Source: VAYN01 sp964540905 (GTDB lineage Bacteria > Actinomycetota > Thermoleophilia > Solirubrobacterales > 70-9). From it: a DNA stretch of 21,371 nucleotides. A program made the translations under genes and the position numbers. The notes under the pieces were generated by a model. That model had not been told where the DNA came from. It ran no database searches and saw only the letters and a list, made by a program, of their open reading frames with translations. Every line of letters starts with the position of its first letter. Within the stretch, counting starts at the first letter, position 1. Of the stretch, positions 1-6,129 are shown in pieces. Location: NCBI GenBank assembly GCA_964540905.1, contig CAZIOS010000035.1, positions 1 through 21,371 of the forward strand, written 5' to 3'.

Positions 1-54
1 GGGTGCATCGTCGCCGCCCGGCGGCGGCGCTCTTGTCCTTGCCTTTGGCCCTGG

Positions 55-75
55 CAGGGTCAGGTCTCGACCCTG
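55..75 (-). terminator. Hairpin downstream of the ArsR-type regulator gene
   Basis: CAGGGTC (55-61) and GACCCTG (69-75) form a perfect 7-bp stem with a 7-nt loop, 45 bp beyond the stop of the minus-strand regulator gene. No T-run follows, so termination is inferred only from position. The rest of 1-119 shows no gene I can support. One plus-strand frame stays open from position 2 to a stop at 74-76, but nothing in it is recognisable. Confidence 0.35.
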
Positions 76-119
76 AAGCGCTGGGATGGTCTCCTTCGTG
101 GCGGTGGGGCGGTAGGGGC

Positions 120-470
120 TCAGCGCTCGAGCATCCCCCGCAACCGCTCCAGCCGCCGGTCCCACTCGCCGCCCACCGCGGCGATCCAGGCGGCGGCGTC
201 GGTCAGCGGCCGCGGCTCCAGCTCGAAGCGGGTCTCGCGACCGCTGCGGCGGCGGCTGACCAGGCCAGCCTCGCCCAGCGTCGCCAGGTGCTTGGCGACG
301 GCCTGGCGGCTGATCGGCAGGCCGGCGGCGAGGCCGGTCGCGGTCGCGCCGGGGCTGGCGGCCAGGGCCTCGACCAGGTGGCGGCGGGTGGGGTCGGCGA
401 GGGCGGCGAAGACGGCGCCGGCCTGGGCGTCGGTGGCCGGAGTGGGGGAGTGGGGGGTCGGCGTCGCCAC
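120..470 (-). CDS. ArsR-type winged-helix transcriptional regulator
   Basis: This is a 116-residue protein with a compact ArsR-type winged-helix fold. Residues 20-32 (FAALADPTRRHLV) match the usual first helix of the family. Residues 45-72 hold the helix-turn-helix, with ISRQAVAKHLATLGEAGLV as recognition helix, and RRSGRETRFEL is the wing. No metal-binding cysteines are present, so this is the non-metal subtype found with SRPBCC proteins. The chosen GTG start at 468-470 lies 11 bp after the stop of the upstream SRPBCC gene, indicating one operon. By family precedent the regulator probably represses its own operon through the palindrome at 836-851. The order here (SRPBCC first, regulator second) is the reverse of the common arrangement. 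Confidence 0.85.
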   Translation of the reverse strand: MATPTPHSPTPATDAQAGAVFAALADPTRRHLVEALAASPGATATGLAAGLPISRQAVAKHLATLGEAGLVSRRRSGRETRFELEPRPLTDAAAWIAAVGGEWDRRLERLRGMLER

Positions 471-481
471 GAACGGCGGGC

Positions 482-835
482 CTAGGCGAGCGCCAGGCGC
501 CCGACGGCCAGGCGCCGCCGCAGCCGCGCCAGCGGCGGCGACCAGGCGGCGGCGAGCAGGGGGGACGCTCCCGGCTCGAGGCTGGTCTCGATTACGGTCA
601 CCCGGGCGCCGGCGGCGACCGCGTCGACGATCAGCTCGACTTGGCTCTCGCCCCAGCCCTCGCGGTGCCAGTGGAAGCTCAGCCGCTCCGCCTCCTCGGC
701 CGGCGCCTCGTCCAGCTCGACCTCGGTCCCCAGCCACTCCGCCAGGAACGACTCGTCGGCCAGCGCCTCGCGCACCCGCTCGGGGTCGGCATCGAGGATG
801 ATGGAGCGCTCTACGGTGTGTGCTAGCGTGGACAC
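482..835 (-). CDS. SRPBCC / AHSA1-like domain protein
   Basis: This 117-residue protein has the START/Bet v1-like pattern of AHSA1-type SRPBCC proteins. It begins VERSIILDADPERVREALAD, where the first strand leads into the helix, and continues with FLAEWLG and a strand-rich middle (LSFHWHREG, QVELIVDAV, ARVTVIET). Such proteins bind hydrophobic ligands; the ligand here is unknown. An upstream in-frame GTG at 851-853 would start inside the operator palindrome, so the GTG at 833-835 (MSTLAHTVERSI) is preferred and may be leaderless. The gene shares a transcript with the ArsR-type regulator downstream. It diverges from clpP, with 56 bp between the two start codons. Confidence 0.8.
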   Translation of the reverse strand: MSTLAHTVERSIILDADPERVREALADESFLAEWLGTEVELDEAPAEEAERLSFHWHREGWGESQVELIVDAVAAGARVTVIETSLEPGASPLLAAAWSPPLARLRRRLAVGRLALA

Positions 836-851
836 GCAACCACATGGTTGC
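836..851. promoter_or_regulatory. Palindromic operator for the SRPBCC/ArsR operon
   Basis: GCAACCA (836-842) and TGGTTGC (845-851) are perfect inverted arms with a 2-bp centre, directly in front of the SRPBCC start codon. I recall CAACC-N4-GGTTG-like palindromes in front of other ArsR/SRPBCC operons. Placement over the start region fits autorepression. It could also affect clpP, which begins 40 bp away on the other strand. Confidence 0.6.
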
Positions 852-891
852 ACATTGATCTGACTGACTCAACCCCCGAAACGGAGGCCCA

Positions 892-1521
892 ATGCCACTG
901 GTACCGATGGTCGTCGAGCAGAGTGCTCGCGGCGAGCGCTCCTTCGACATCTACAGCCGGCTGCTCGCCCAGCGCATCGTCTTCCTCGGGGAACAGGTGA
1001 CCGAGGACCTCGCCAACCTGATCATCGCCCAGCTGCTGCACCTCGAGGCCGAGGACCCCGACAAGGACGTCAGCCTCTACATCAACTCGCCCGGCGGCTC
1101 CGCCTACGCCGGTCTGGCGATCTACGACACGATGCAGTTCATCAAGCCCGACGTGCAGACGATCTGTTACGGGATCGCGATGTCGGCGGGCTCGCTGATC
1201 CTCACCGGTGGCGCCGCCGGCAAGCGGATGGCGCTGCCCAACAGCCGTATCCTCATCCACCAGCCCAGCGGCGGCTTCGAAGGCCAGTCGAGCGACATCG
1301 AGATCCACGCCAGAGAGATCCTCGAGCTGCGCGACCGCCTCGACGGGATCTACGTCAAGCACACCGGCAAATCCCCGGAGCAGATCCACGAGGACATGGA
1401 ACGCGACAAGTTCTTCAAGCCCGACGAGGCGGTCGCCTACGGGCTGATCGATCGCGTGATCGACTCGCACGAGTTCAAGCCGGCCCCCGAGGTCGGCTTC
1501 GGCAAAAACGGCGACGGCTGA
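892..1521 (+). CDS. clpP: ATP-dependent Clp protease proteolytic subunit
   Basis: This is a 209-residue ClpP serine peptidase, the usual length of the family. It forms the tetradecameric chamber that degrades proteins fed by ClpX or ClpC ATPases in the cytoplasm. The catalytic triad is visible as Ser98 (GIAMSAG), His123 (LIHQPSGG) and Asp172 (ERDKFF). The oxyanion-side motif INSPGGS is at residues 64-70. The active-site segment reads AMSAG rather than the common AASMG, a conservative change around the serine. An ACGGAGG ribosome-binding site lies just upstream of the ATG. Actinobacteria usually carry clpP1-clpP2 in tandem next to clpX. This copy stands alone in the window, so its partner must lie elsewhere. 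Confidence 0.95.
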   Translation: MPLVPMVVEQSARGERSFDIYSRLLAQRIVFLGEQVTEDLANLIIAQLLHLEAEDPDKDVSLYINSPGGSAYAGLAIYDTMQFIKPDVQTICYGIAMSAGSLILTGGAAGKRMALPNSRILIHQPSGGFEGQSSDIEIHAREILELRDRLDGIYVKHTGKSPEQIHEDMERDKFFKPDEAVAYGLIDRVIDSHEFKPAPEVGFGKNGDG

Positions 1522-1547
1522 GCTCCGCCTGCGGGGGTCGTGAACTA

Positions 1548-1571
1548 TTACTGGGCCTGTGACCCCAGTAA
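1548..1571. terminator. Hairpin between convergent clpP and GNAT genes
   Basis: TTACTGGG (1548-1555) and CCCAGTAA (1564-1571) form a perfect 8-bp stem with an 8-nt loop in the 54-bp gap between two convergent genes. It ends 4 bp before the GNAT stop codon. There is no U-tract on either side, so a bidirectional terminator or a 3'-end stabilising hairpin is inferred from position and symmetry. Confidence 0.5.
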
Positions 1572-1575
1572 CCGT

Positions 1576-2064
1576 TCAGCCGCCGCCGAGCCGGCGCAGC
1601 GGCTCGCCCTCGAGCCGCAGCAACTGCCATTCCTCAAGCGGCACCGCGCCGATCCCGGCGTAGAAGTCGAGCGCCATCCGGTTCCACTTCAGCGCGCACC
1701 AGTCCAGCCGCGGATAGCCGCGCTCGACCGCGATCGCCGCGACCCGCGCCAGCAGCGCCCGGCCGATGCCGCCGCGGCGGTGCCCCGGCTGCACGTAGAT
1801 GTCCTCGACCCAGATCCCGGGGCGGCACTCCCAGGTCGAGAAGGTGGTGAAGAAGATCGCGTAGCCGACCGCCTCGCCGCCGGCCTCGACCACCAGCGCC
1901 TCCGCCGTGCGCTGTTCGAACAGCGCCCGGTGCAGCAGCTCGGCGCTGCCGCGAACCATCTCCGGCGCTTTCTCGTAGGTGGCCAGCTCGCGGATCAGCC
2001 CCAGCAGCACCTCCGCGTCGCCCTCGCGGGCGGGACGGATCGTCGGCTCGTCGGCGGCGGCCAT
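1576..2064 (-). CDS. GNAT N-acetyltransferase, spermidine/spermine acetyltransferase-like
   Basis: This 162-residue protein is a single GNAT domain. The acetyl-CoA pyrophosphate-binding motif A is clear at residues 86-105 (VEDIYVQPGHRRGGIGRALL). The N-terminal ELATYEKAPE, the FFTTFSTW strand and the late LKWNRMALDFYAGIGA segment match the diamine/thialysine acetyltransferase (SSAT-like) subfamily. Its probable role is acetyl transfer from acetyl-CoA to a small polyamine or amino acid, but the substrate cannot be fixed from sequence. The ATG start at 2062-2064 sits 8 bp after the stop of the methyltransferase gene, so it is the last gene of a three-gene minus-strand operon. Confidence 0.88.
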   Translation of the reverse strand: MAAADEPTIRPAREGDAEVLLGLIRELATYEKAPEMVRGSAELLHRALFEQRTAEALVVEAGGEAVGYAIFFTTFSTWECRPGIWVEDIYVQPGHRRGGIGRALLARVAAIAVERGYPRLDWCALKWNRMALDFYAGIGAVPLEEWQLLRLEGEPLRRLGGG

Positions 2065-2072
2065 CCCTCCCC

Positions 2073-2822
2073 TTATATAGAGGCGGTGAGCAGCCGCAGC
2101 CCGACGTCCAGCTCCGGCGCCGAGCGCAGCTCGCCGTGGCGCTCGTCCCAGGCGCCGCTCTCGAGGTCGGCCCGCAGCGCCGCTAGGCCGCGCTCGGTTT
2201 CCTCCGCGTTCATCATGTGCCAGACCGAGCTGCCCTGGCGCACCTCGGGGTCGAGGTGCAGCTCCGGCCGGTCCCAGAGCGCGCAGAAGAAGCCGTCCGT
2301 GCAGAGGCGCGGGACCGGCACCGGCTCGACGACGGCATCCGGGAGCAGCGCCGCCAGCCGCGCCAGCGCCGGCATCATCTCTTCGTGGATCGTCAGCAGC
2401 CCGGGGAAGTACTCGCGCATCATCCAGAGGTCCGCCAGAGGCGCCGGGTCGAAGGTGAGGACGAGCACGCGCCGTCGCGCCACCCGCACCATCTCCGCCA
2501 GCCCGGCGGCGAGGTCGGGCCAGTGGTGGACGGTGATGATCGCCATCGCCGCGTCGAAGCTGTCGTCCGCGAAGGGCAGCGCTTCGGCACTGCCCTGGAC
2601 GACCGCCGCCGCCCCCTCGGGCCGCTGCTCGATCATCACCCGCGAGGGCTCGAGCGCCGTCACCTCGCGCTCCGCCGGCTCGTAGGAGCCGGTGCCGGCG
2701 CCGACGTTGAGGACGCTGCGGGCGTCGCCGAGCGCGGCCTCGATCCGCACCGCGATCCGCGGGTCGGGCCGGCGCACCTGCCGGTAGCCGACGCCGATCC
2801 GGTCGTAGGCGGCCTCGCTCAC
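2073..2822 (-). CDS. Class I SAM-dependent methyltransferase
   Basis: This 249-residue protein has a Rossmann-type methyltransferase domain. Motif I is VLNVGAGTGSYEP (residues 37-49), the acidic residue after strand 2 is Glu58 (LEPS), and the motif II region is ALPFADDSFDAAMA (81-94), followed by ITVHHW. These match UbiE/Methyltransf_11-type small-molecule methyltransferases. The C-terminal half (FFCALWDRPELHLDPEVRQGSSVW) probably forms a substrate lid. The substrate is unknown. The GTG start at 2820-2822 follows the upstream small membrane protein gene by 11 bp, supporting co-transcription with it and with the acetyltransferase. Confidence 0.88.
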   Translation of the reverse strand: MSEAAYDRIGVGYRQVRRPDPRIAVRIEAALGDARSVLNVGAGTGSYEPAEREVTALEPSRVMIEQRPEGAAAVVQGSAEALPFADDSFDAAMAIITVHHWPDLAAGLAEMVRVARRRVLVLTFDPAPLADLWMMREYFPGLLTIHEEMMPALARLAALLPDAVVEPVPVPRLCTDGFFCALWDRPELHLDPEVRQGSSVWHMMNAEETERGLAALRADLESGAWDERHGELRSAPELDVGLRLLTASI

Positions 2823-2833
2823 CGCGGTCGTCC

Positions 2834-3232
2834 CTAGCCGTCGCCCAGTCGCCGCCAGGCCCAGGCGCCGGTCAGCGCCGCGGCGCCGCCGGAGAGGAGG
2901 CCGCCGAGGCCGGCGCGCCGCGCCTCGGGGTCGCGGGCGGCGAGCCCGAAGCTGACCGCGTCGCCGGCGGCGACCGCCGCCGCGGCCAGCGCCGCGACCC
3001 GCAGCGCGGCAACGTCGTCGCGGGCGGCGATGGTGAGCAGCCCGAGGGCGACGTCGCGGCCGCCGGCGATCCGCGCCAGCGCCCGCCCGGCGGTGTCGGG
3101 CTCACGGAAGCCGAGCAGCCGCAGCGCCGGGCCCGTGGCCAGCAGCGCCCCGACCCCGATCGCGACCCGCCCGGCGGCGATCGCCAGCACCGCCTGGCGT
3201 CCAAGTGGGTCGATCCGCCCTCGTCGCAGCAT
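2834..3232 (-). CDS. Small membrane protein, DUF4267-like
   Basis: This is a 132-residue hydrophobic protein with about four predicted membrane segments, near residues 12-42, 57-75, 78-96 and 108-125. It carries the pattern GR(V/L)AIG...ATGPALRLLGF and GGRDVALGLLTI, which resembles small DUF4267-type membrane proteins of actinobacteria. No enzymatic motif is visible and function is unknown. The ATG at 3230-3232 is the first gene of the three-gene minus-strand operon. It is divergent from the glycosylase gene, with 45 bp between the starts, so the promoters of both operons must share that short region. Confidence 0.65.
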   Translation of the reverse strand: MLRRGRIDPLGRQAVLAIAAGRVAIGVGALLATGPALRLLGFREPDTAGRALARIAGGRDVALGLLTIAARDDVAALRVAALAAAAVAAGDAVSFGLAARDPEARRAGLGGLLSGGAAALTGAWAWRRLGDG

Positions 3233-3264
3233 CGCGGCCCAATCTAGCCGCTGGGCGCCAGCGG

Positions 3265-3270
3265 TAATGA
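3265..3270 (+). promoter_or_regulatory. Probable -10 element for a leaderless glycosylase transcript
   Basis: TAATGA ends 7 nt before the GTG start of the glycosylase gene. No Shine-Dalgarno sequence is present. The spacing places transcription initiation at or next to the start codon. No convincing -35 is seen. Confidence 0.4.
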
Positions 3271-3277
3271 TGCGCGC

Positions 3278-4036
3278 GTGGCCGAGGGCGACACCATCCT
3301 GCGCCTGGCGCGGCGGCTCGAGGCGGCCCTGGTCGGCGCCCCCGTCGCCGCCAGCGCCCCGAACCCACGCGGCCGCGCCGCCGGCGTCGAGCGCCTCGAC
3401 GGCCGCCGTCTCGATCGTGCCGAAGCCCACGGCAAGCACCTGCTGCTGCGCTTCGGCGACCTCGTCCTCCACAGCCACCTGGGGATGAGCGGCAGCTGGC
3501 ACCTCTACCGCCGCGGCGAGCGCTGGCGCAAGCCGCGCTCCTCGGCCTGGGCGGCCCTCGCCGGCGAGGGCCAGGAGGCGGTGCAGTTCGGCGGCCCGAC
3601 CCTGCGGCTGATCGCGGCCGACCGGGTCCACCTCGACCCCCAGCTCGCCCGCCTCGGCCCCGACGTCCTCGCTCCCGAGCTCGACCTCGAGGCAGTGCTC
3701 GCGGGGCTGCGCCGCCAACCGGATCGCGAGCTCGGCGACGCCCTGCTCGACCAGGCGGTCGTCGCCGGCATCGGCAACATCTACAAGAGCGAGGCCTGCT
3801 TCGCCGCCGGCGTCGATCCCTGGCGCCGCGTCGGCGATCTCTCCACCGCGGAGCTCGCCGCCGTCCTCACCGCCGCCCGTGAGCTGATGCTGGCCGCGGT
3901 CGCGAGCGGCCGCCAGCCGCACGCGATCTACCGCCGCCGCGGGCCCTGCGTGCGGTGCGGCGGCGGCCCGGTTCGCTCCCGCGGCCAGGGCGACGCCAAC
4001 CGCACCACCTACTGGTGCCCCAACTGCCAGCGATGA
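3278..4036 (+). CDS. Fpg/Nei-family DNA glycosylase (endonuclease VIII-like)
   Basis: This 252-residue protein has the complete Fpg/Nei architecture for excising oxidised bases. The N-terminus is MAEGDTILRLARRL, the beta-sandwich contains Lys53 in the GKHLLLRF hairpin, and the H2TH DNA-binding region is LLDQAVVAGIGNIYKSEACF (from residue 157). The C-terminal zinc finger uses Cys224, Cys227, Cys247 and Cys250 and ends RTTYWCPNCQR. It is closest to mycobacterial Nei2-type enzymes. Position 2, normally the catalytic proline, is alanine here, while Glu3 is kept. The GTG start is preferred because it gives the xEGDT N-terminus; no alternative start supplies a proline. The stop overlaps the next gene's ATG (ATGA, 4033-4036). 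Confidence 0.92.
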   Translation: MAEGDTILRLARRLEAALVGAPVAASAPNPRGRAAGVERLDGRRLDRAEAHGKHLLLRFGDLVLHSHLGMSGSWHLYRRGERWRKPRSSAWAALAGEGQEAVQFGGPTLRLIAADRVHLDPQLARLGPDVLAPELDLEAVLAGLRRQPDRELGDALLDQAVVAGIGNIYKSEACFAAGVDPWRRVGDLSTAELAAVLTAARELMLAAVASGRQPHAIYRRRGPCVRCGGGPVRSRGQGDANRTTYWCPNCQR

Positions 4037-4464
4037 GGCGCCACCCGTCCTACTACCTGGTCGCCGGCGTCCCGCTCGACCGCGAGCTGGAGCGCCTGCG
4101 CGCCCTGCCCGCCTTCGCCGCCGGCCCCCTCGCGGCCCGGTGCCCGGAGCTCAAGGTCCGCCGCGCCCGCCGCCGCCCCAACCGCCTCGGCTTCGCCGTC
4201 CCGGCCCAGTTCCGCCTCTCGGTCACCGCCTACCCGGGTATCCGCCCCGGCGACGCCCTCGAGACCCTCCTGCACGAGCTCACCCACCTCCACGTCGGCC
4301 GTGCCGCCGAGCCCCACGCCTGGCACGGCCGTACCTTCAAGACCACCCTCGCCACCGCCATGTCCGAGGCCTACGGGATCGACGTCCCGCCCCCGCGCAG
4401 CACCCTGCACGGCCCCTACGCCGAGGCGATCGAGCGGAACTTGCGCAGGTCCGCGATGCGCTGA
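4033..4464 (+). CDS. SprT-like zinc metallopeptidase
   Basis: This 143-residue protein has a gluzincin-type HExxH motif: His81-Glu82-Leu-Thr-His85 in LLHELTHLH. A downstream WHGRTF segment (His98) resembles the third zinc ligand of SprT/Spartan proteases (HGxxF). It has no signal peptide, so it should act in the cytoplasm, and it lacks the C-terminal zinc ribbon found in longer SprT proteins. Family members cleave proteins crosslinked to DNA, but for small bacterial forms this is unproven. The ATG overlaps the stop of the DNA glycosylase gene by 4 nt, so translation is probably coupled. Its 3' end overlaps the convergent LprI-like gene by 49 bp. Confidence 0.72.
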   Translation: MRRHPSYYLVAGVPLDRELERLRALPAFAAGPLAARCPELKVRRARRRPNRLGFAVPAQFRLSVTAYPGIRPGDALETLLHELTHLHVGRAAEPHAWHGRTFKTTLATAMSEAYGIDVPPPRSTLHGPYAEAIERNLRRSAMR

Positions 4465-4883
4465 ACGTTGCGCGCGGCGACGCATTCGGCGTAGACGACG
4501 CCAGCCAGGGTGCCCCCTTCGTAGACGCCGGACATCGCTTCGCAGTCGGCGCTCCGGTAGGCGAGCCAGGCGCGAACGCCGGCGATGAACCCACGCTGCG
4601 GGCTCGCCTTCCCCAATAGCGAGACGATCGACCGATCGAGGCCTTCGATCGTCGCGTCGGTCTTGAGAATGCCGCGCTCCAGACACCCTTCGAGCTGCAG
4701 CGTCGTGCGGTGGCCGGGCGCGCCGCTGCAGGGCAGGGGAGAGGAAGCGAACGGCTCGTGGATCGCCGGCGGCGCCGGCGTCGAGGTGGAGGCCGAGTGG
4801 GCGCCGCCCGCCTGCGCGACCCCAGCGGACAGGGCAACGGTGACGGCCACGGCAGCCAGCAGCAGCGAAACTCTTCTCAGCAT
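4416..4883 (-). CDS. Secreted LprI/DUF1311-like protein
   Basis: This 155-residue protein starts with a Sec signal peptide (MLRRVSLLLAAVAVTVALSAGVAQA) with a likely cleavage after AQA; there is no lipobox. The mature part resembles the lysozyme-inhibitor LprI N-terminal domain (DUF1311). It has Cys52, Cys67, Cys114 and Cys134, and the diagnostic RAWLAYRSADCEAMSG...GGTLAGVVYAECVAARNVQRI segment. Cysteine pairing 52-67 and 114-134 is likely but inferred. An in-frame upstream extension would run into the tRNA gene. The ATG at 4881-4883 is preceded by AAAGGAGAG, which decides the start. Its promoter may be that of tRNA-Thr, which lies 60 bp upstream on the same strand. Confidence 0.75.
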   Translation of the reverse strand: MLRRVSLLLAAVAVTVALSAGVAQAGGAHSASTSTPAPPAIHEPFASSPLPCSGAPGHRTTLQLEGCLERGILKTDATIEGLDRSIVSLLGKASPQRGFIAGVRAWLAYRSADCEAMSGVYEGGTLAGVVYAECVAARNVQRIADLRKFRSIASA

Positions 4884-4943
4884 CCGCTCTCCTTTGCTTG
4901 GCGCCTCGGCCCCGGGCGGGACACAGGCGGTGTTCCCATTCAG

Positions 4944-5016
4944 AGCCGACGCCCGGACTTGAACCGGGGACCCCTTCATTACGAATGAAGTGCTCTACCA
5001 ACTGAGCTACGCCGGC
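4944..5016 (-). tRNA. tRNA-Thr (anticodon CGT)
   Basis: A 73-nt cloverleaf folds on the minus strand. The acceptor stem is GCCGGCG/CGTCGGC (one G-U), the D-arm is GCTC AGTTGGTA GAGC, and the anticodon arm is CTTCA TTCGTAA TGAAG with anticodon CGT, reading ACG. The T-arm is CCGGG-closed with loop TTCAAGT. The discriminator base is T. CCA is not encoded; the genome shows CTG at that position. Confidence 0.95.
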
Positions 5017-5025
5017 GCGGGGGAC

Positions 5026-5031
5026 ATTCTA
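5026..5031 (-). promoter_or_regulatory. -10 element of the tRNA-Thr promoter
   Basis: TAGAAT on the minus strand lies 9 nt before the 5' end of mature tRNA-Thr. The same hexamer precedes tRNA-Tyr in this window (15501-15506), which strengthens the call. No clear -35 is visible. Confidence 0.5.
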
Positions 5032-5081
5032 GGAGGGATGGGCGCCGCGGTTCCGTCGCGCCCGGGGTCGATGATCCGGGG

Positions 5082-5705
5082 GTGTCGAGGGAACGGACGG
5101 CGAAGCAGCGGGAGGGGAACGAGATCGAGTTCTCGCGCATCGTCGCCTTCAGCGACGGCGTCTTCTCGATCGCGATCACGCTGCTCGTCCTCAACCTCGG
5201 GATCGCCAAGGACCTGGCCAGCGGCGAAGTCGCCGAAGCGCTCTGGGGCCAGCGAGAAAACCTCCTCGCCTACGCGCTCAGCTTCGCCGTGATCGGCCGC
5301 TACTGGCTCGTCCACCACCGCTTCTTCAGCGACGTCACCGCCTTCGACGGCAAACTGATCGCGCTCAACCTCTTCTACCTCGGCTGGATCGTCCTCATCC
5401 CCTTCACCAGCGAGGTCCTCGGCGAGCACGGCGGCGCGACCGCGGCGGTCGTCCTCTACGCCGCCAACCTCACGGGTGTCGTCCTGATCGGCATGTGGAT
5501 GGCGGCGGACGCGCGCCGGGCCGGGCTGACCAAGGTCGCCCCCGCCCAGCACGTCGAACAGCGCTACCGCTCCCTCTACATCGTCGCCGTCTTCATCTGC
5601 TCGATCCCGGTCGCCTTCGTCTTCCCCGGCGTCGCCCCGTTCATGTGGCTGGCGCTGTTCCTCGACCCCGCCGGCCGCTTCGCCGGCACCCGCTCGGACG
5701 CTTAG
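5082..5705 (+). CDS. TMEM175-family (DUF1211) potassium channel-like membrane protein
   Basis: This is a 207-residue protein with about six membrane segments. The family signature FSDGVFSIAITLLVL is at residues 23-37, with Phe23-Ser24-Asp25 in the first helix. Prokaryotic TMEM175 proteins assemble as tetrameric, weakly K+-selective channels in the cytoplasmic membrane. The WLVHHRFF segment after helix 3 and the LNLFYLGWIVLIPF helix also fit. The GTG at 5082 is the first plausible start and gives a short charged N-terminus; no good ribosome-binding site is seen, so the exact start is uncertain. The 3' end overlaps the convergent lipoprotein gene by 4 bp (TTAG). Confidence 0.85.
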   Translation: MSRERTAKQREGNEIEFSRIVAFSDGVFSIAITLLVLNLGIAKDLASGEVAEALWGQRENLLAYALSFAVIGRYWLVHHRFFSDVTAFDGKLIALNLFYLGWIVLIPFTSEVLGEHGGATAAVVLYAANLTGVVLIGMWMAADARRAGLTKVAPAQHVEQRYRSLYIVAVFICSIPVAFVFPGVAPFMWLALFLDPAGRFAGTRSDA

Positions 5706-6115
5706 CCGGCGCGCCTGGCGACGAAGTCGATCGACTCGCCCGCCCGCGCGCAGCTGACCGCCAGGCCGCGAGCGGTCCGCGCCCCGAGGCAGCGGTAGGA
5801 GCGCGTCGTGCAGGCGCTCCGCGACGCTCCCACCGGCCCGGCGCAGGCCGCCTGGCGCTGCCAGCCGTGCAGCACCCGCCGCGCCCGGTCGCAGGAGACG
5901 CCGACCGCGCGCAGCCCGGCGGCATCGGCGGCGTGGGTGTCGCAGCTCCTGGCGCTGGCGCCGACCGGGGCGCCGCCTGCGTTCGGCGCCGCAGTCGGCT
6001 CGCTTCCCGCGCCCGACCCACCGGTCGTGCCGCCGCCCGAGGACGAGGAGCCGCCGCAGCCGGCCAGCGCCGCCGCGGCGAGGACGAGCAGCAGGAGTGG
6101 GGTGGCGAGCCGCAT
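5702..6115 (-). CDS. Small cysteine-rich lipoprotein
   Basis: This 137-residue protein has a lipoprotein signal peptide, MRLATPLLLLVLAAAALAGC, with lipid attachment at Cys20. A low-complexity Gly/Ser/Thr linker (21-50) leads to a compact domain of about 80 residues. That domain has six cysteines (58, 75, 91, 102, 109, 122), which suggests three disulfides. The spacing VSCDRARRVLHGWQ...C...YRC...VSC...IDFVARR resembles a small extracytoplasmic domain common in actinobacteria, but I know no function for it. The ATG at 6113-6115 is 14 bp downstream of the E1-like enzyme gene, so the two are probably co-transcribed. A role in export of, or immunity to, a product of that cluster is possible but unsupported by sequence. 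Confidence 0.75.
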   Translation of the reverse strand: MRLATPLLLLVLAAAALAGCGGSSSSGGGTTGGSGAGSEPTAAPNAGGAPVGASARSCDTHAADAAGLRAVGVSCDRARRVLHGWQRQAACAGPVGASRSACTTRSYRCLGARTARGLAVSCARAGESIDFVARRAG

Positions 6116-6129
6116 CGGTCGCCCCCAAC

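Noticed and set aside
1..119. Coding end of a plus-strand gene at the left edge (open from position 2 to a stop at 74-76)
   Set aside because: About 24 codons without any recognisable motif. The stretch is equally explained as the 3' flank of the minus-strand operon.
3..485. Long plus-strand open frame across the ArsR-type gene
   Set aside because: It is antisense to a clear winged-helix protein, is composed of Arg/Gly/Ala runs, and arises from high GC content.
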